Source of the DNA: Symbiodinium natans | Taxonomy: Eukaryota; Sar; Dinophyceae; Suessiales; Symbiodiniaceae | Length of the DNA stretch: 64,000 nt | Assembly (NCBI GenBank): GCA_905221605.1 | Contig: CAJNDS010002668.1 | Coordinates: 312,001 to 376,000 of the forward strand | Direction: 5' to 3' | The notes under the pieces: generated by a model | Told to the model about the DNA's origin: nothing | Seen by the model: only the letters and a program-made list of their open reading frames with translations | Databases searched by the model: none | Translations under genes and position numbers: made by a program | Shown: positions 44,496-54,921 of the stretch, in pieces | How positions within the stretch are numbered: the stretch's first letter is position 1 | Layout: each line of letters starts with the position of its first letter

Positions 44496-44750
44496 ACTGT
44501 GCTTGTGACAGCGGCCCATGCAAGAGACTTTTCCGTGTGTGAGCGAAGGTCATCGGCCAGCCAATCTACATGTGGCCATGCTGCATTTAGGGTTTATAGG
44601 GTTTAGGGTTTAGGGGGTTTAGGGTTTAGGGTTTGGGTCCCCGGAGTCAAGAAAGGTTTTGCCCTGCAGTTTTTCTACGCCGAAGCAGCGCGCGCAACAG
44701 TATATGGCAGCTTTGTGCTGCGCGGCGCATATGTTACTGCAACCCCCTAA
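44496..44750 (+). CDS. two exons, unknown product
   Basis: 44496-44585 (TVLVTAAHARDFSVCERRSS; ends at GCATTTAGGG, a GC-type or later donor) and terminal exon 44670-44750 (FFYAEAARATVYGSFVLRGA then YVTATP; TAA 44748) after GGTTTTGCCCTGCAG. Good acceptor and Ala-rich frame; join phase not fixed. Confidence 0.5.
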
Positions 44751-44853
44751 CTAGCTCCTTTCGGACTGCGCCCAACACCGTAAACCCTAAACCCTATAAA
44801 CCCCAAACCCTAAACCCCAAACCCTAAACCCTAAACCCCCTACATCCCACAAG

Positions 44854-45364
44854 GAATGAGGGCCTTGGCCCTAGCTTTGGTGGCTATGGCGGCTATGGCG
44901 GCGGGTGGGATGACCGGCCGCCCACAGTGGACGAGCGAGGTGGGGGTATGTGGGTTTTAGGGCTAGGGGTTTAGGGTTTAGGGTTTAGGGTTTAGGGTTT
45001 AGAGTTCAGGGTTTATAGGGTTTAGGGTGAAGGGCTGTTTTTTGTTGGTTGCCCTGCGCAGTGTTAGCGTGTGACAGGCTTGTGCTGGTGCAGTATAGTT
45101 TAGCAGGGCCCGGGGACATGGAACCATTCTCGGACTTTACTGGATCTTTCTCCCGCGTTCAGTGGCATGTGATGTCCAGCGATCAATGCTGACCACAAAC
45201 AAGCGGGGCAACCTGCACTCCACAGCCCGAAGAAATATGTTGCAGCCTAAATAAACCTGCAGATGACCCCCTAATCCATCAGGAGCTGGTACCGGATGGA
45301 TGCTGCCGCCTTGAGAGAACGGATGGACCTTAAGCCGGCCTTCAACCCCCCTTACAATGTCTAA
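44854..45364 (+). CDS. Gly/Tyr-rich protein, three exons in frame
   Basis: Exons 44854-44939 (SFGGYGGYGGGWDDRPPTVD), 45062-45161 (VLACDRLVLVQYSLAGPGDM then EPFSDFTGSFSRV) and 45283-45364 (SWYRMDAAALRERMDLKPAF then NPPYNV; TAA 45362). Both joins keep the frame with GT donors (GTGGGG, GTGGCA) and AG acceptors. The first intron carries TTTAGGG units. The 5' end is missing; the GGY repeats resemble RNA-binding protein tails but no domain is recognised. Confidence 0.65.
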
Positions 45365-45465
45365 AAAGGGGGTTTAGGGTTCAGGGTTTAGGGTTTAGGG
45401 TTTAGGGTTTAGGGTTTAGGGTTTAGGGTCTGAGAAGAGTCCCTTCAAACCATTCAGGTGCAGGA

Positions 45466-46076
45466 GCGAATTCAGGGATTGGATATGCCCCTGGTCGCCA
45501 GCAGTCATTTGGAGCCAGGGGGCTACATGGAGCCCATATCTAAGGGTAGTTGGTTTAGGGTTTAGGGTTTAGGGTTTAGGGTTTAGGGTTTAGGGTTTAG
45601 GGTTTAGGGTTTAGGGTTTAGAGTTACATGGGCTCTTGGTATGGTCCTTTTATAGGGTATGTTTGGGGAACCAAACCGGTCCCCGTTTAAGGGCCCATAG
45701 TAAGGGACCATGGAACTACGCTGAGACCATATTCGTGAAGGCTTGTTAAGGGCCCTTACCCCCTCCATTGCACCCTATGTTTAGATGAAGGCGAGCAAAA
45801 CACGTGCTCTGCTCCGGATATATGGCAGCCTTTTGAATCTGATCTGCGACGATGCAGCACGAACCAGTTGCAACCACGGCTTGACACTGGTACATGTAAA
45901 CTACCACCTAGTTTCTCATGTGATAAAACATTTCTCAGTAGTATCGGTTCTTCCGTGTGGGAACTTCCCCGTGCGCTTCCCAGGTATGCCATAGGCTGCT
46001 TCCTGTGCCTTTGCTTTGGGCCTGTGGGACCATTGTTTTGGTTCGTCGTCGCAGGCTCGGCCGTGCTGGTGACATA
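45466..46076 (+). CDS. split gene, unknown product
   Basis: Exon 45466-45550 (ERIQGLDMPLVASSHLEPGG then YMEPISKG) follows CATTCAGGTGCAG and ends at GTTTAGGG. A 69-codon frame starts with ATG 45785 right after CCTATGTTTAG (MKASKTRALLRIYGSLLNLI then CDDAARTSCNHGLTLVHVNY). An overlapping frame from 45981 (CFLCLCFGPVGPLFWFVVAG, hydrophobic) runs to TAA 46076 and may be the last exon. Exact structure unresolved. Confidence 0.4.
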
Positions 46077-46780
46077 AGGAACACCCCCAAAACATGGACC
46101 TAGTTCTCGTGTAGTAGGGACTACCTGAAGCCTTTAAGAATGGGCGCAGGGTCTGTCTTTAGGTGGCAGTGTGGTGTTGAATGGGTGAGGAACGGCGCCT
46201 CTGGCAATACAGGGAGGCTTTGCCCTGGTTAATCACAAGTACATTGGGTCACCGGTTACTTGGCTAGGTAGGGGTTTGGGGATATTTATTTGTTCTCGTT
46301 TTGGGTTTGAGAGGATCATGTTTAGGAATATGATTCAGAGGGTTCTAAGGGCCATCCTAGTTGGGGTCATGAGTCCCTGTTGTGAAGTTGGTATTTCGAG
46401 GTAGGTGAGGATGCCAAGTATGCCTTTGTGCCCCAAACCCATCTATGTAGGCCCGTAGGAGGATCATATTCATGAATATTGTTCAGAGGGTTCTTGGGGC
46501 CATCCTAGCCCATGCAGCAAAGAAGAGCGGTTCAAAAAACTTTGGATTCTCAGGCCACTTGGGAAACCTGCACGGCACACCAGTGCACTCTTTAACTAAA
46601 CTAAGTAGTAGAGTAGGTCACCTTTAGCCTTTTTGGAGGTAGTTGAGTCCCTATATAATCCCAAAAGTTAACCTTTAGTTCCCTAACCCTAAACCCTAGG
46701 AGTTGGCTTTGGGAGCTTTAGGGTTTATGGGGCCATTAGGGCAGCCCCAAACCCTAAAATCTAAACACTAAACCCTGGAG
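46077..46780. other. mostly intergenic stretch with a duplicated segment
   Basis: GGATCATxTTxAxGAATATxxTTCAGAGGGTTC occurs at 46313 and 46448 and, diverged, at 8590: another dispersed repeat. A family-I MITE lies at 46606-46685. Weak exon candidate 46163-46229 (WQCGVEWVRNGASGNTGRL). Confidence 0.5.
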
Positions 46781-46899
46781 GTATGCACTACTGCAAGCCA
46801 AAGTCTGTGCGTGACAGCCTCCCACAAGAGGGGCAGGTAGCCAGGCGCGCCGCCAGCCTCCCACTGCACACTCGACTAGATTTTGGTGCATTCGTTTAA
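46781..46899 (+). CDS. terminal exon or small ORF
   Basis: After CCCTGGAG: MHYCKPKSVRDSLPQEGQVA then RRAASLPLHTRLDFGAFV to TAA 46897, 38 codons from ATG 46783. A GTAGCC donor within it is possible. Confidence 0.4.
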
Positions 46900-47011
46900 G
46901 CGGCTCTTGTGGCAGTTGTGGGTTTGGGGTTAGAGTTTAGGATTCAGGATGTAGGGTGTAGGGTTTAGGGTTAAGGGTAGCGTGCGTATGTAGCCCGCAT
47001 GCCAACCCCAG

Positions 47012-47184
47012 TTGAGCTTAAGGGCGCGTGATATGAGAGAGTCTTTTTGTGGCGCTTTGCTCACGTCCGGGCATCAGAACTACCTGGGCTGCATCGTATA
47101 TCAGAAACATCCCGGCTTTCAGTTTCAAAGATGTTCGATGTTCGGTTGGGGGCGTTACGAAAATTCGAGTTCTGGGCGTGTGGG
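47012..47184 (+). CDS. exon, unknown protein
   Basis: From ACCCCAG the frame stays open for more than 55 codons: SFCGALLTSGHQNYLGCIVY, QKHPGFQFQRCSMFGWGRYE, then NSSSGRVG before GTCAGGGTT. Aromatic- and Cys-containing. No family recognised. Confidence 0.45.
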
Positions 47185-47373
47185 GTCAGGGTTGAGGGTG
47201 GTTGACCCTAAACCCTGAACCCTAAACCCTAAACCCTATACCCTATACCCTAAACCCTGAACCCTAAACCCTAAACCCTAAATCCAAAACATAAACCCTG
47301 AACCCTAAACCCTAAACCCTAAACCCTAAACCCTAAACCCTAAACCCTCTCTTACTATGTATATTTAAACCCT

Positions 47374-48190
47374 AATGACCTTCGTCGGCAAATGGTTTTT
47401 TTCCACCCGGGGGGGGGCCCTAACCCTGACCCCCTTCGTCGGCAAATGGTTTTTTTCCACCCGGGGGGGGCCCTAAACCCTGACCCCCTTCGTCGGCAAA
47501 TGGTTTTTTTCCACCCGGGGGGGTCCCTAAACCCTGACCCCCTTCGTCGGCAAATGGTTTTTTTCCACCCGGGGGGGTCCCTAAACCCTGACCCCCTTCG
47601 TCGGCAAATGGTTTTTTTCCACCCGGGGGCCCCCCAAAACACCCCAAATGAGGGGGACCCCAGGATCGGCCCCGGCCCTAGTTCAAAATGCGATTTTTTA
47701 GTATTGAAATCGACGGTTCTGGGTGGCCTCCTGTTTTCTGGATTTTTGACCAAAACCGGGGGGGGTCCCTAAACCCTGACCCCCTTCGTCGGCAAATGTT
47801 TTTTTCCACCCGGGGGGGGCCCTAAACCCTGACCCCCTTCGTCGGCAAATGGTTTTTTTCCACCCGGGGGGGGTCCCTAAACCCTGACCCCCTTCGTCGG
47901 CAAATGGTTTTTTTCCACCCTGGGGGGGCCCTAAACCCTGACCCCCTTCGTCGGCAAATGGTTTTTTTCCACCCGGGGGGGGCCCTAAACCCTGACCCCC
48001 TTCGTCGGCAAATGGTTTTTTTCCACCCGGGGGGGGCCCTAAACCCTGACCCCCTTCGTCGGCAAATGGTTTTTTTCCACCCGGGGGGGCCCTAAACCCT
48101 GCCTAAACCCTGACCCCCTTCGTCGGCAAATGGTTTTTTTCCACCCGGGGGGCCCTAAACCCTGACCCCCTTCGTCGGCAAATGGTTTTT
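47374..48190. repeat. tandem satellite of about 57-bp units
   Basis: Unit CCCTTCGTCGGCAAATGG + TTTTTTTCCACCCGGGGGGG + CCCTAAACCCTGACC, about 13 copies in two blocks (47374-47632, 47768-48190) split by a non-unit segment at 47633-47767. Every unit ends in a single CCCTAAA-like heptamer. The open frames on both strands (GWKKTICRRRGSGF repeats and others) follow from the unit being a multiple of three in length. Confidence 0.95.
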
Positions 48191-48745
48191 TCTATTTGGG
48201 GCATAGGGTTTAGGGCTCGTAGGGTTTGGGGCATAGGGTTTAGGGCTAAATTTTGCTCCCAAAACACCCCAAATGAGGGGGACCCCAGGATCGGCAAGGG
48301 TCCCAGTTAAAAATGCGATTTTTTAGTACTGAAATCGACGGTTCTGGGTGGCTTCTCGTTTTCTGGATTTTTGACCAAAACCGAGCTTCACCGGCTTCAG
48401 GATTTCAAGTTTTTTCACGTTCTGTCAAGGTTTTTCAAAGTTTTTCAGTGTTTTTTTGAGGTTTTCAAATGTTTTTCAGGGTGTTTCAGGGTTTTTAAAC
48501 CCTCAATTCTGATGACGGGCCACCCCGGCGACCTTTTCACAGCCTAGTTTTGGTCAAGGGGGGGTCGTATTTTCCAATTTTAAAGGCAAAATAGTCTTCG
48601 GAGACCCCCCCCTTGTCTCAAACTCCGACCCCCCCTTGAGAGGGAAAGTTTGCCTCCCACAACACCCCAAATGAGGGGGACCCCAGGATCGGCTTCTGGA
48701 TTTTTGACCAAAACCGAGCCTTCACCGATCGAGACTTCTCAACCG
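47633..48745. repeat. higher-order repeat around the satellite
   Basis: AACACCCCAAATGAGGGGGA CCCCAGGATCGGC occurs at about 47637, 48262 and 48661; AAAATGCGATTTTTTAGTAC ... TTTTTGACCAAAACCG follows at 47687 and 48312 and partly at 48697. So a larger unit, not only the 57-mer, has been duplicated. Confidence 0.85.
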
Positions 48746-49051
48746 TAGGGTTTAGGGCCCTAAGAGCATAAAGGGCTTATTGCGGGCCTTAGATTTCGGG
48801 TTTTGGGTTCGTTAAAAACTAAAATATTTTGGACCAATTGGACTTTGAGCTTTAAGCCTACCGGGAAAGTATTGAGTGAACTTTATATTTTCTCAATGTT
48901 ATGGGTTTCTTGGGTGGGTGGGATTTTTTCCAACGCTTGACAAGCTGCTTGACTAGTGAATGCTCGGACTTGAGATGCTGAACCCTAACCCTAAACCCCA
49001 AACTCCAAACCCTAAACCCTAAACCACAAACAACATGCAGTTTGTCTCCAG

Positions 49052-49683
49052 GGTGTCCCTGATGACGGCAGCTGCAGACTCAGGAGTTGTGCTGTCTGGG
49101 GTTTAGGGTTTAGGGTTTTGGGTTTTGGGGTTTTGTGGTTTTAGGGTTTAGGGTTTCGAGGGAGGTCCTATGGGGTTTACAGCAAGCCGCGGCATGTGGG
49201 CATTCGGACTTCGAATCCGAGGGTCCTTAGCCGAGCAAGTCTCACACAGCCTTTCTTGTGTAGAGGGTCTAGGGCGTAGGGTTTAGGGTTTAGGGTCTGG
49301 AGAACCCTCTTAACGCTACACAAACCCCACGAAAGACCTACACCGGTGCCCAAATGTTGACGTTTAGTTCCTCTATTTCGGGCTTCTGAAGCTTCTAGGG
49401 CCTAAACTCTAAACCCCAACCCTAAAGCCTAAACCAAACCCTAAACCCTTCTTCTTCAACATGTCTTTCATAGGCCGTTCACGAGCAGACTTGACCTGTT
49501 GTCTACTTAACTTCCCCCTGGGCGCCGCCCTGCGCTTTCAATTGCTTTAAGGTTTAGGGTTTAGGGTTCCTTCCCCGGGTTCAAAAGGGTGAATATAAGT
49601 ACCCTCGCTGCCTCGCTTGACAGCAGAAGCACACCTCCCAGACTTCCTATGGACTTTGTGAACTCTTATGAGCCCTAGAAAAA
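49052..49683 (+). CDS. candidate exons, unknown product
   Basis: 49052-49100 (VSLMTAAADSGVVLS; acceptor GTTTGTCTCCAG; ends at GTTTAGGG), 49213-49265 (EQVSHSLSCVE), 49473-49550 (MSFIGRSRADLTCCLLNFPL then GAALRFQLL; ends at GTTTAGGG or TAA) and 49647-49679 (LPMDFVNSYEP, TAG). Linkage not established. Confidence 0.35.
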
Positions 49684-49813
49684 ACCCCAAAATCTTCATC
49701 CTCAGCGGCCTAAACCCTAAACCCTAAACCCTAAACCCTAAACCCTAAACCCTAAACCCTAAACCCTAAACCCTAAACCCCAAGATTCTTGGCCCAAAAG
49801 CCCTAAACCGCAG

Positions 49814-50046
49814 CTGAGGTCGGATCGACCATTGGCATCGGGATCCTGATTTTCTTCCTTGTGACAGTGGTTGCGCTCAACGCCTCGACCTACAGGGTGC
49901 ACAGGGTTTAGGGTTTGGGGTTCAGGGTTTAGGGTTTAGGGTTTAGGGTTTAGGGTTTAGGGTTTAAGGTGTAGGGTGTAGGGATGAGTGAGGGTTACAG
50001 GGTTGCTGACCAGGAACTTAAAGCCGAGATCGCTGCAGAGTCCTGA
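49814..50046 (+). CDS. single-pass membrane protein, 3' two exons
   Basis: Exon 49814-49905 (STIGIGILIFFLVTVVALNA then STYRVHR) joins in frame to 50014-50046 (ELKAEIAAES, TGA 50044) across an intron starting GTTTAGGG and ending GCTGACCAG. The first exon contains a clear 18-residue hydrophobic helix, so the product is probably membrane-anchored with a short tail. The 5' part is not found. Confidence 0.55.
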
Positions 50047-50199
50047 TGCAGATGAAGTTGAATAGGCACAGCACATACCTGTGTAGTCACTATCGTCGCT
50101 TGCAAGTCAGATAGTAAGGGTTTAGGGTTTAGGGTTTAGGGTTTAGGGCTTTTCTGAGTGTGGTTGGAGCCTTCACCCTCCCCCCCGTACCCGAAAGCT

Positions 50200-50262
50200 T
50201 TGCACGGCCGTTGTGCTGGTGTTCCTGCCAGGGCTCCTTCGCCTGCGAGGCCAGGGAATGGG
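50200..50262 (+). CDS. candidate exon, hydrophobic
   Basis: After CCCGAAAG: LCTAVVLVFLPGLLRLRGQG, ending before GTTTAGGG. Short and hydrophobic; other frames are also open. Confidence 0.3.
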
Positions 50263-50769
50263 TTTAGGGCTTATATAGGGTTTAAGGGGTTTAAGGGGTT
50301 TAAGGGGTTTAAGGTTTAGGGCTTAGGGATTAGGGCTGAGGACTCAGGGCTTAGGGCTTAGGGCTCAGCGCTTAGGGCTTCGGGAAGGGTTTAGGGCTCA
50401 GGGCTTCGGACTTAGGGTTTTGCATACTGGTTTCGGGTTTCCGGTATGGGGTTTCATTGTAGTCCCTTGCCTTCTTGGGAACAACAGAAAAGAGAGAACA
50501 AACCACAACCACCAAGAATGCGCACGACCGTGAGGCTGCTGAGGAAGGAGCCCTAAACCATAAACCCTAAACCCTAAACCCTAAACCCTCTAAAAGGGTC
50601 TAGGGTTTAGATTTGGGGGCTCCACCCAGGGTCGCTTGATAGGCTCCCTGCTCGGATTGGTCCTCAACCAGCTCTCCAGATGATCTGGAGGCCTCTTTGT
50701 TTGGTGTTGGTGTTGGGGGCGGGGGGTTTAGGGTTTAGGGTTTAGGGTTTAGGGTTTAGGGTTTAGGGT

Positions 50770-51086
50770 TTAGGATTGTTGATGGCGCAGAAGCGTTGAT
50801 CGAAAGCTTCGTAGCAGGCGAAAGGCAGCTCTGGCCCCACCCCACGGCGTCAAAACCACCCGAACCTAGTCGTTTTAGGGTTTAAGCCTAAAGGCCTTAA
50901 CCCTAAAACCTAACACCTAAAACCCTGAACCCTGAAGGGCCAGGGGTCCCAAAGCAGGTGCAGGGGAGGCCCGGGCGTGGGGCGGTCCTAGGGGTGTTCC
51001 ATGGCAAGCCTCAGTGTGCCCCAAACCAGGAAGAAGAAGAAGAAGATGAACAAGAAGAAGAAGATGTTGAAGAAGAAGCAGAATAA
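50770..51086 (+). CDS. split gene with acidic C-terminus
   Basis: Exon 50791-50871 (ALIESFVAGERQLWPHPTAS then KPPEPS; acceptor GATGGCGCAG; donor GTTTTAGGG) and terminal exon from about 50944 (VPKQVQGRPGRGAVLGVFHG then KPQCAPNQ) to TAA 51084, ending in an almost pure Glu/Asp run encoded by GAA/GAT. The purine repeat also opens a Lys-rich frame (51001-51198) that I think is a shadow. Confidence 0.4.
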
Positions 51087-51671
51087 GAAGAAGAAGATGA
51101 ATAAGAAGAAGAAGAAGAAGAAGAAGAAGAATCAGAAGAAGAGGACAACAAATAGCAGCGGAAAGCGGAACCCAAGGCAGCCACCTCCAGGGTCATGACT
51201 GGAGGGTTCCCTAAACCCTAAACCCTGAAGCGGTACCGGGCCCATCGTGGGTGCTACCGCGACCTGGGTCGGCTGAGCCTCCCCCCCCCCCCCCACTGTA
51301 GGGGTAAGCCTTGAGTTTAGGGTTTTTAGGGTTTTTAGGGGCTTCAGGGTGTTCAGGGTCTTCAGGGTCTTTAGGGCTTTTAAAGGTTCAAGAAAGGGTT
51401 TATAGTTTACACCGGGCGCAACTATGGAGCACGTTCGTGCAATGAGGGTTCAGGGACGAGGGGGTTTGCCTTAGGCTTCTGAAGGTCTCAGGGTTCGCAA
51501 TCGAGCAGTTCCCTAAACCCTGAAACCTAAACCCTACATGAGAAGCTTAAACTTGCCTAAGCCCCAAAATCCCTCCTGCACCGTAGTCTTACAAGGGTTC
51601 TTATTGGGGATAACGGTCAACCCTTGACCCTAAACCCCAAACCCTCCGGTAAGCCCTTGACCGCCTGCAAG

Positions 51672-52439
51672 GTCTGCCAAAACATGTTCACAAGGAGATG
51701 TGCGCGGCCAGATTTGCGTGGTTGCTACAGAGACGAGAGCCGTTGCAGGCTGCTGGGGGGTTCGGGTTTAGGGTTTGGGGTTTAGGGTTTGTTGCGTTCA
51801 GGAGTTTCGGGTTTAGAGGATCGGATCTGTAGGTTTGTTTATAGGACCGACTCTACCCTAAACCTAAGGTGTGGTGTGCAGAGTCAATTGTACACCCCAA
51901 ACCACGGATGCAGCTTCATGTTTCGGAGCCTCCTACGTGTCCCGAATCCCTAAACCGTGTTTCTTGCATATTCAAAGGGGCGTGCACAGCTTCTTGCCTG
52001 TTTATACCTCAAGCAATTGGAGTGCAGCTTCTGTAGCTGGTTTAGGGTTTAGGGTTTAGGGTTTAGGCACGTGGGGAATCAGGAGGAGCGTGTCGAGTTC
52101 CCAGCCCTTGCCCCTGATCCTAGGTAGGATTCGGGGGACCCTTTAAAGGGACCCCATCTTCATTAGTAGCTGAGTGAGTACACTTTACACTTTGTTGGGA
52201 TACTCTTACCCCCCTATAGAACCGAAAGTGTGCACTGTTTTTTGGGGTTTATGAACTCAGCAACTAAGTCTGAACTCTCTTCTGGCTCTCTGAAACAGAC
52301 CAGAGAGTCCATACCCCCAACAAGGGTCCCGGAATCCTATCCCCTACACGAGAAAGGAAACCTGAAACAACAAAATGCCAACAGCGCCTCGATGCCAAGC
52401 CGACGTGAGAAACTTCGACAGATTTCTAGAAACCTATAA
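51672..52439 (+). CDS. split gene with Cys-rich exon
   Basis: Exons 51672-51759 (VCQNMFTRRCARPDLRGCYR then DESRCRLLG; Cys spacing suggests metal binding), 51869-52039 (VCRVNCTPQTTDAASCFGAS then VSRIPKPCFLHIQRGVHSFL; 57 open codons; ends at GTTTAGGG), 52083-52123 (donor GTAGGATT) and a terminal block to TAA 52437 (SELSSGSLKQTRESIPPTRV then MPSRREKLRQISRNL). The last intron contains a family-A MITE (52161-52268); its CTCAG or CTAAG would be the acceptor. Phases are not all fixed. Confidence 0.45.
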
Positions 52440-52679
52440 ACTGGGATGTTCCCCCTTCTACTACATAACCGCCCTGAATAGGGATTATCATAGGCGGGGC
52501 ACTATCATCCCTATTAAGGACTTGTAAGGGAGGTCGGGTACAAGCCATAAGGTCGACCCTAAAAACTTTGTTTCCTGGAGCACAGAGTATGGCCAAGTGC
52601 TGCATCCGCCCTAAACCCTAAACCCTAAACCCTACCTAAACCCTAAACCCTAAACCCTGGCTTGTCCGAGTGTGAGCGA

Positions 52680-52806
52680 TTAAACCCTAAACCCTAAACC
52701 CTAAACCCTAAACCCTAAACCCTAAACCCTAAACCCTAAACCTAAACCCTAGACCCTAAACCCTAAACCCTAAACCCTAAACCCTAAACCCTAAACCCTA
52801 AACCCT
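52680..52806. repeat. CCCTAAA array
   Basis: About 18 units with one CCTAAA and one CCCTAGA. Preceded by GGCTTGTCCGAGTGTGAGCG ATTAAA, a string that also precedes heptamers at 44458. Confidence 0.95.
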
Positions 52807-52929
52807 AAAAACCTGAAGCGGGGTATGCAAGGGTGCCCTGGAACTTATGTTGGTTGCCTATGAACCCTGTAAACCCTGTGAACCTATACAAAACCCTAAA
52901 AGCCGCACAAAGCTTGCAAACCGTCAAGT

Positions 52930-53021
52930 TCTGTGAAAGAACCGAGAATCCAGCCAAAACGCCGCTGCGCCCTACAAGCGGGAAAAGTGAACCAGCGGGC
53001 TTCCTAGAATCAGCCGTTTGG
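52930..53021 (+). CDS. candidate terminal exon
   Basis: After CAAACCGTCAAG: FCERTENPAKTPLRPTSGKS then EPAGFLESAVWS, TGA 53019. Upstream exons unknown. Confidence 0.4.
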
Positions 53022-53084
53022 AGTTGAGATCTTAAAGTCAGGGGCAAACCGATCAGGACGGCGTCTGGGGGCGGATGGCACACA

Positions 53085-53350
53085 GCCTTCGGCAAAGGCC
53101 GTCGAACCCCCCTAGCCTTCGTCGAAACCCTTGGCCTTCGTCGAACCCCCCTCCCCTTGTGGCCTTCGTCGAACCTCCGGCCTTCATTTAGCCTTCGTCG
53201 AACCCTCGCGTTTTTTTTCGGGCTTTGTCTTGGCCTTTTGTATCGGCCTTCGTCGAACCTTCACCCGGCCCCCCGGCCTTCGTCGAACTTCGCCTCGGCC
53301 CGTTGGTATCCCGAGTCTTCGTCGAAGTTCCCCGGCCATCCTGCTCTTCG
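53085..53350. repeat. GGCCTTCGTCGAACC irregular repeats
   Basis: About nine copies of CCTTCGTCGAA with spacers of 10-45 bp. The core CCTTCGTCG is shared with the satellite at 47374-48190. The three overlapping open frames here are repeat shadows. Confidence 0.8.
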
Positions 53351-53507
53351 GCCATCCTGATGTGTTTTCCCCTTATAAAGCGCACAACAATGTTCCACGG
53401 CCCAAAAACGGGCTAGGGCCGCCTCAAACTCGCCTGAAGGAGCTTGGCGTGGGATTTTGAGTTTTTGGGTTGGCTTTGCTGTGGGTTGCCTCACTGCCTG
53501 ATCAAGG

Positions 53508-53648
53508 GGTTTAGGGTTTATAGGGTTTATAGGGTTTATAGGGTTTATAGGGTTTATAGGGTTTATATGGTTTATAGGGTTTATAGGGTTTATAGGGTTT
53601 ATAGGGTTTATAGGGTTTATAGGGTTTATAGGGTTTATAGGGTTTAGG
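53508..53648. repeat. GGGTTTATA nonamer array
   Basis: About 14 tandem GGGTTTATA units with one TATGGTTTATA, another homogeneous variant block. Confidence 0.95.
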
Positions 53649-53671
53649 GATACCGCAGCCGGGGCCATGAA

Positions 53672-54047
53672 TTGAGCAGATTGCTGGTGAACATCTGGCA
53701 ACGCATGGTGACTGGAACAGTTCAGAGACAAGTGGCCTTCGTCCGCACACTTGCACATGTGAAAGAAGGGCATCCTAAACTGAATCGTACCCTTCATCCC
53801 ACTGATCTCTCAGCCCGAGTTTCAGGGGCCTTTGTGAGCTATGCTTTTTTTACGAGCCTTAACATGAAGTACCAGAAAAACCAGAATCCAGGCAGATGTT
53901 TCCCCCCCAAAGTCCTCTCAGCCAGTGTTCTGCTTGCAAGGCAGGTGGTCACCTCGCAGAATTGCCCCCAGAGCCTCGGGCATTCTTTAGAGCAACCTGT
54001 TACTCTGCAAGGTATACACTTGCGAGCATTGCTTCCAGGTATAATGA
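53672..54047 (+). CDS. candidate exon, unknown protein
   Basis: Open frame of about 125 codons before the GT microsatellite: LVNIWQRMVTGTVQRQVAFV, RTLAHVKEGHPKLNRTLHPT, then NMKYQKNQNPGRC. Acceptor GAATTGAG near 53668. The length argues for coding; no domain recognised. The rest of the listed frame is repeat-encoded. Confidence 0.4.
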
Positions 54048-54124
54048 AGGTGTGTGTGTGTGTGTGTCTCTGTATGTATGTGTCTGTCTGTGTGTGTAAA
54101 AGTGTGTGTGTGTGTGTGCGTCTG

Positions 54125-54163
<39 letters not shown>

Positions 54164-54300
54164 GTGCGTGTGTGTGTGTGTGTGTGTGGGTGTGTGTGTG
54201 TGTGTGTGTGAGTGTCTGTGTGTCTGCCTGTCTCCCTGCCTGTCTGTCCTGTCTGTCCTGTCCTGTCCCGCGCTGTCCTGTCCTGTGTGTGTGCGTACGC
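54048..54300. repeat. (GT)n / (TGTC)n microsatellite
   Basis: GT, TGTC and CTGT tracts over about 250 bp; Cys/Val-rich frames on + and Thr/His-rich frames on - are shadows. Confidence 0.9.
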
Positions 54301-54304
54301 GCAG

Positions 54305-54640
54305 CACACTGCTGTAAATGCTCATGTTTGCATGAATGTCCATGAGCATGAAGTCGGTCGTGCCAACGCACAGCTCACAGTCGCTGATTTTGCCAGTAGC
54401 CAGTACGGGTGGTGACTGTGCAACGAATATCACACGTGTCATCCTGCTTGCGCCGGTGCAGCCTGTCACCTGTACGGGGAGTATGTTGACATGAAAGGGC
54501 AGAAGAGCGAGAACAGCACTGTGCAACCTCGTGAAGAGTTGGTGAAGAAGGTCATCTACGCGCGGTCGAAAAGCATGAAACTCATGAATCTCTCATATCC
54601 AAAGTTCGAGGTGTCTGGACGTGTATGGTTTCCTAGATGA
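54305..54640 (+). CDS. two terminal exons, unknown product
   Basis: 54305-54395 (HTAVNAHVCMNVHEHEVGRA then NAQLTVADFA; GTAGCC donor) joins in frame to 54462-54640 (CHLYGEYVDMKGQKSENSTV, QPREELVKKVIYARSKSMKL, then SYPKFEVSGRVWFPR; TGA 54638). The second exon is open for 58 codons and looks like ordinary globular protein. The 66-nt intron has no heptamers (ends GCGCCGGTGCAG). Confidence 0.6.
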
Positions 54641-54921
54641 TTCCTGATTACGGGTTCTTGACGCAAACTCTGTGAGCATTTCGCATCGCAAAGTTCGACA
54701 GCAACTAAGGAGGTGTGAGACCTTCTCCGGCGTGGACAGGCTCTCGGAGTTCGTCGCACGTCAAGCAACGCTTTTTGGATATAGGGCTTATAGGGTTCAG
54801 GCGTGGCTTTTGGAAGAGTCTTGGGATGAGGATTTAGGGTTTAGGGTTTAGGGTTTAGGGTTTAGGGTTTAGGGTGTAGGGATATCGCGTAGAGCCCGGA
54901 TGCAAAAAGGGTTTAGGGTTC

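Noticed and set aside
47374-48190. Possible CRISPR-like array
   Set aside because: The units are contiguous with no unique spacers, and the context is eukaryotic.
47355-48297. Several open frames with 19-residue repeats on both strands
   Set aside because: The satellite unit is about 57 bp, a multiple of three, so frames stay open automatically; no other coding sign.
51001-51198. Lys-rich 65-codon frame
   Set aside because: Same purine repeat read in another frame; the Glu-rich frame continues a better upstream exon and ends in a stop.
53131-53460. Three overlapping frames with FVEP/RRTS repeats
   Set aside because: Explained by repeated CCTTCGTCGAACC units.
53839-54526. Long minus-strand frames rich in Thr/His/Arg
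   Set aside because: Antisense of the GT/TGTC microsatellite and of the better-supported + strand exons.
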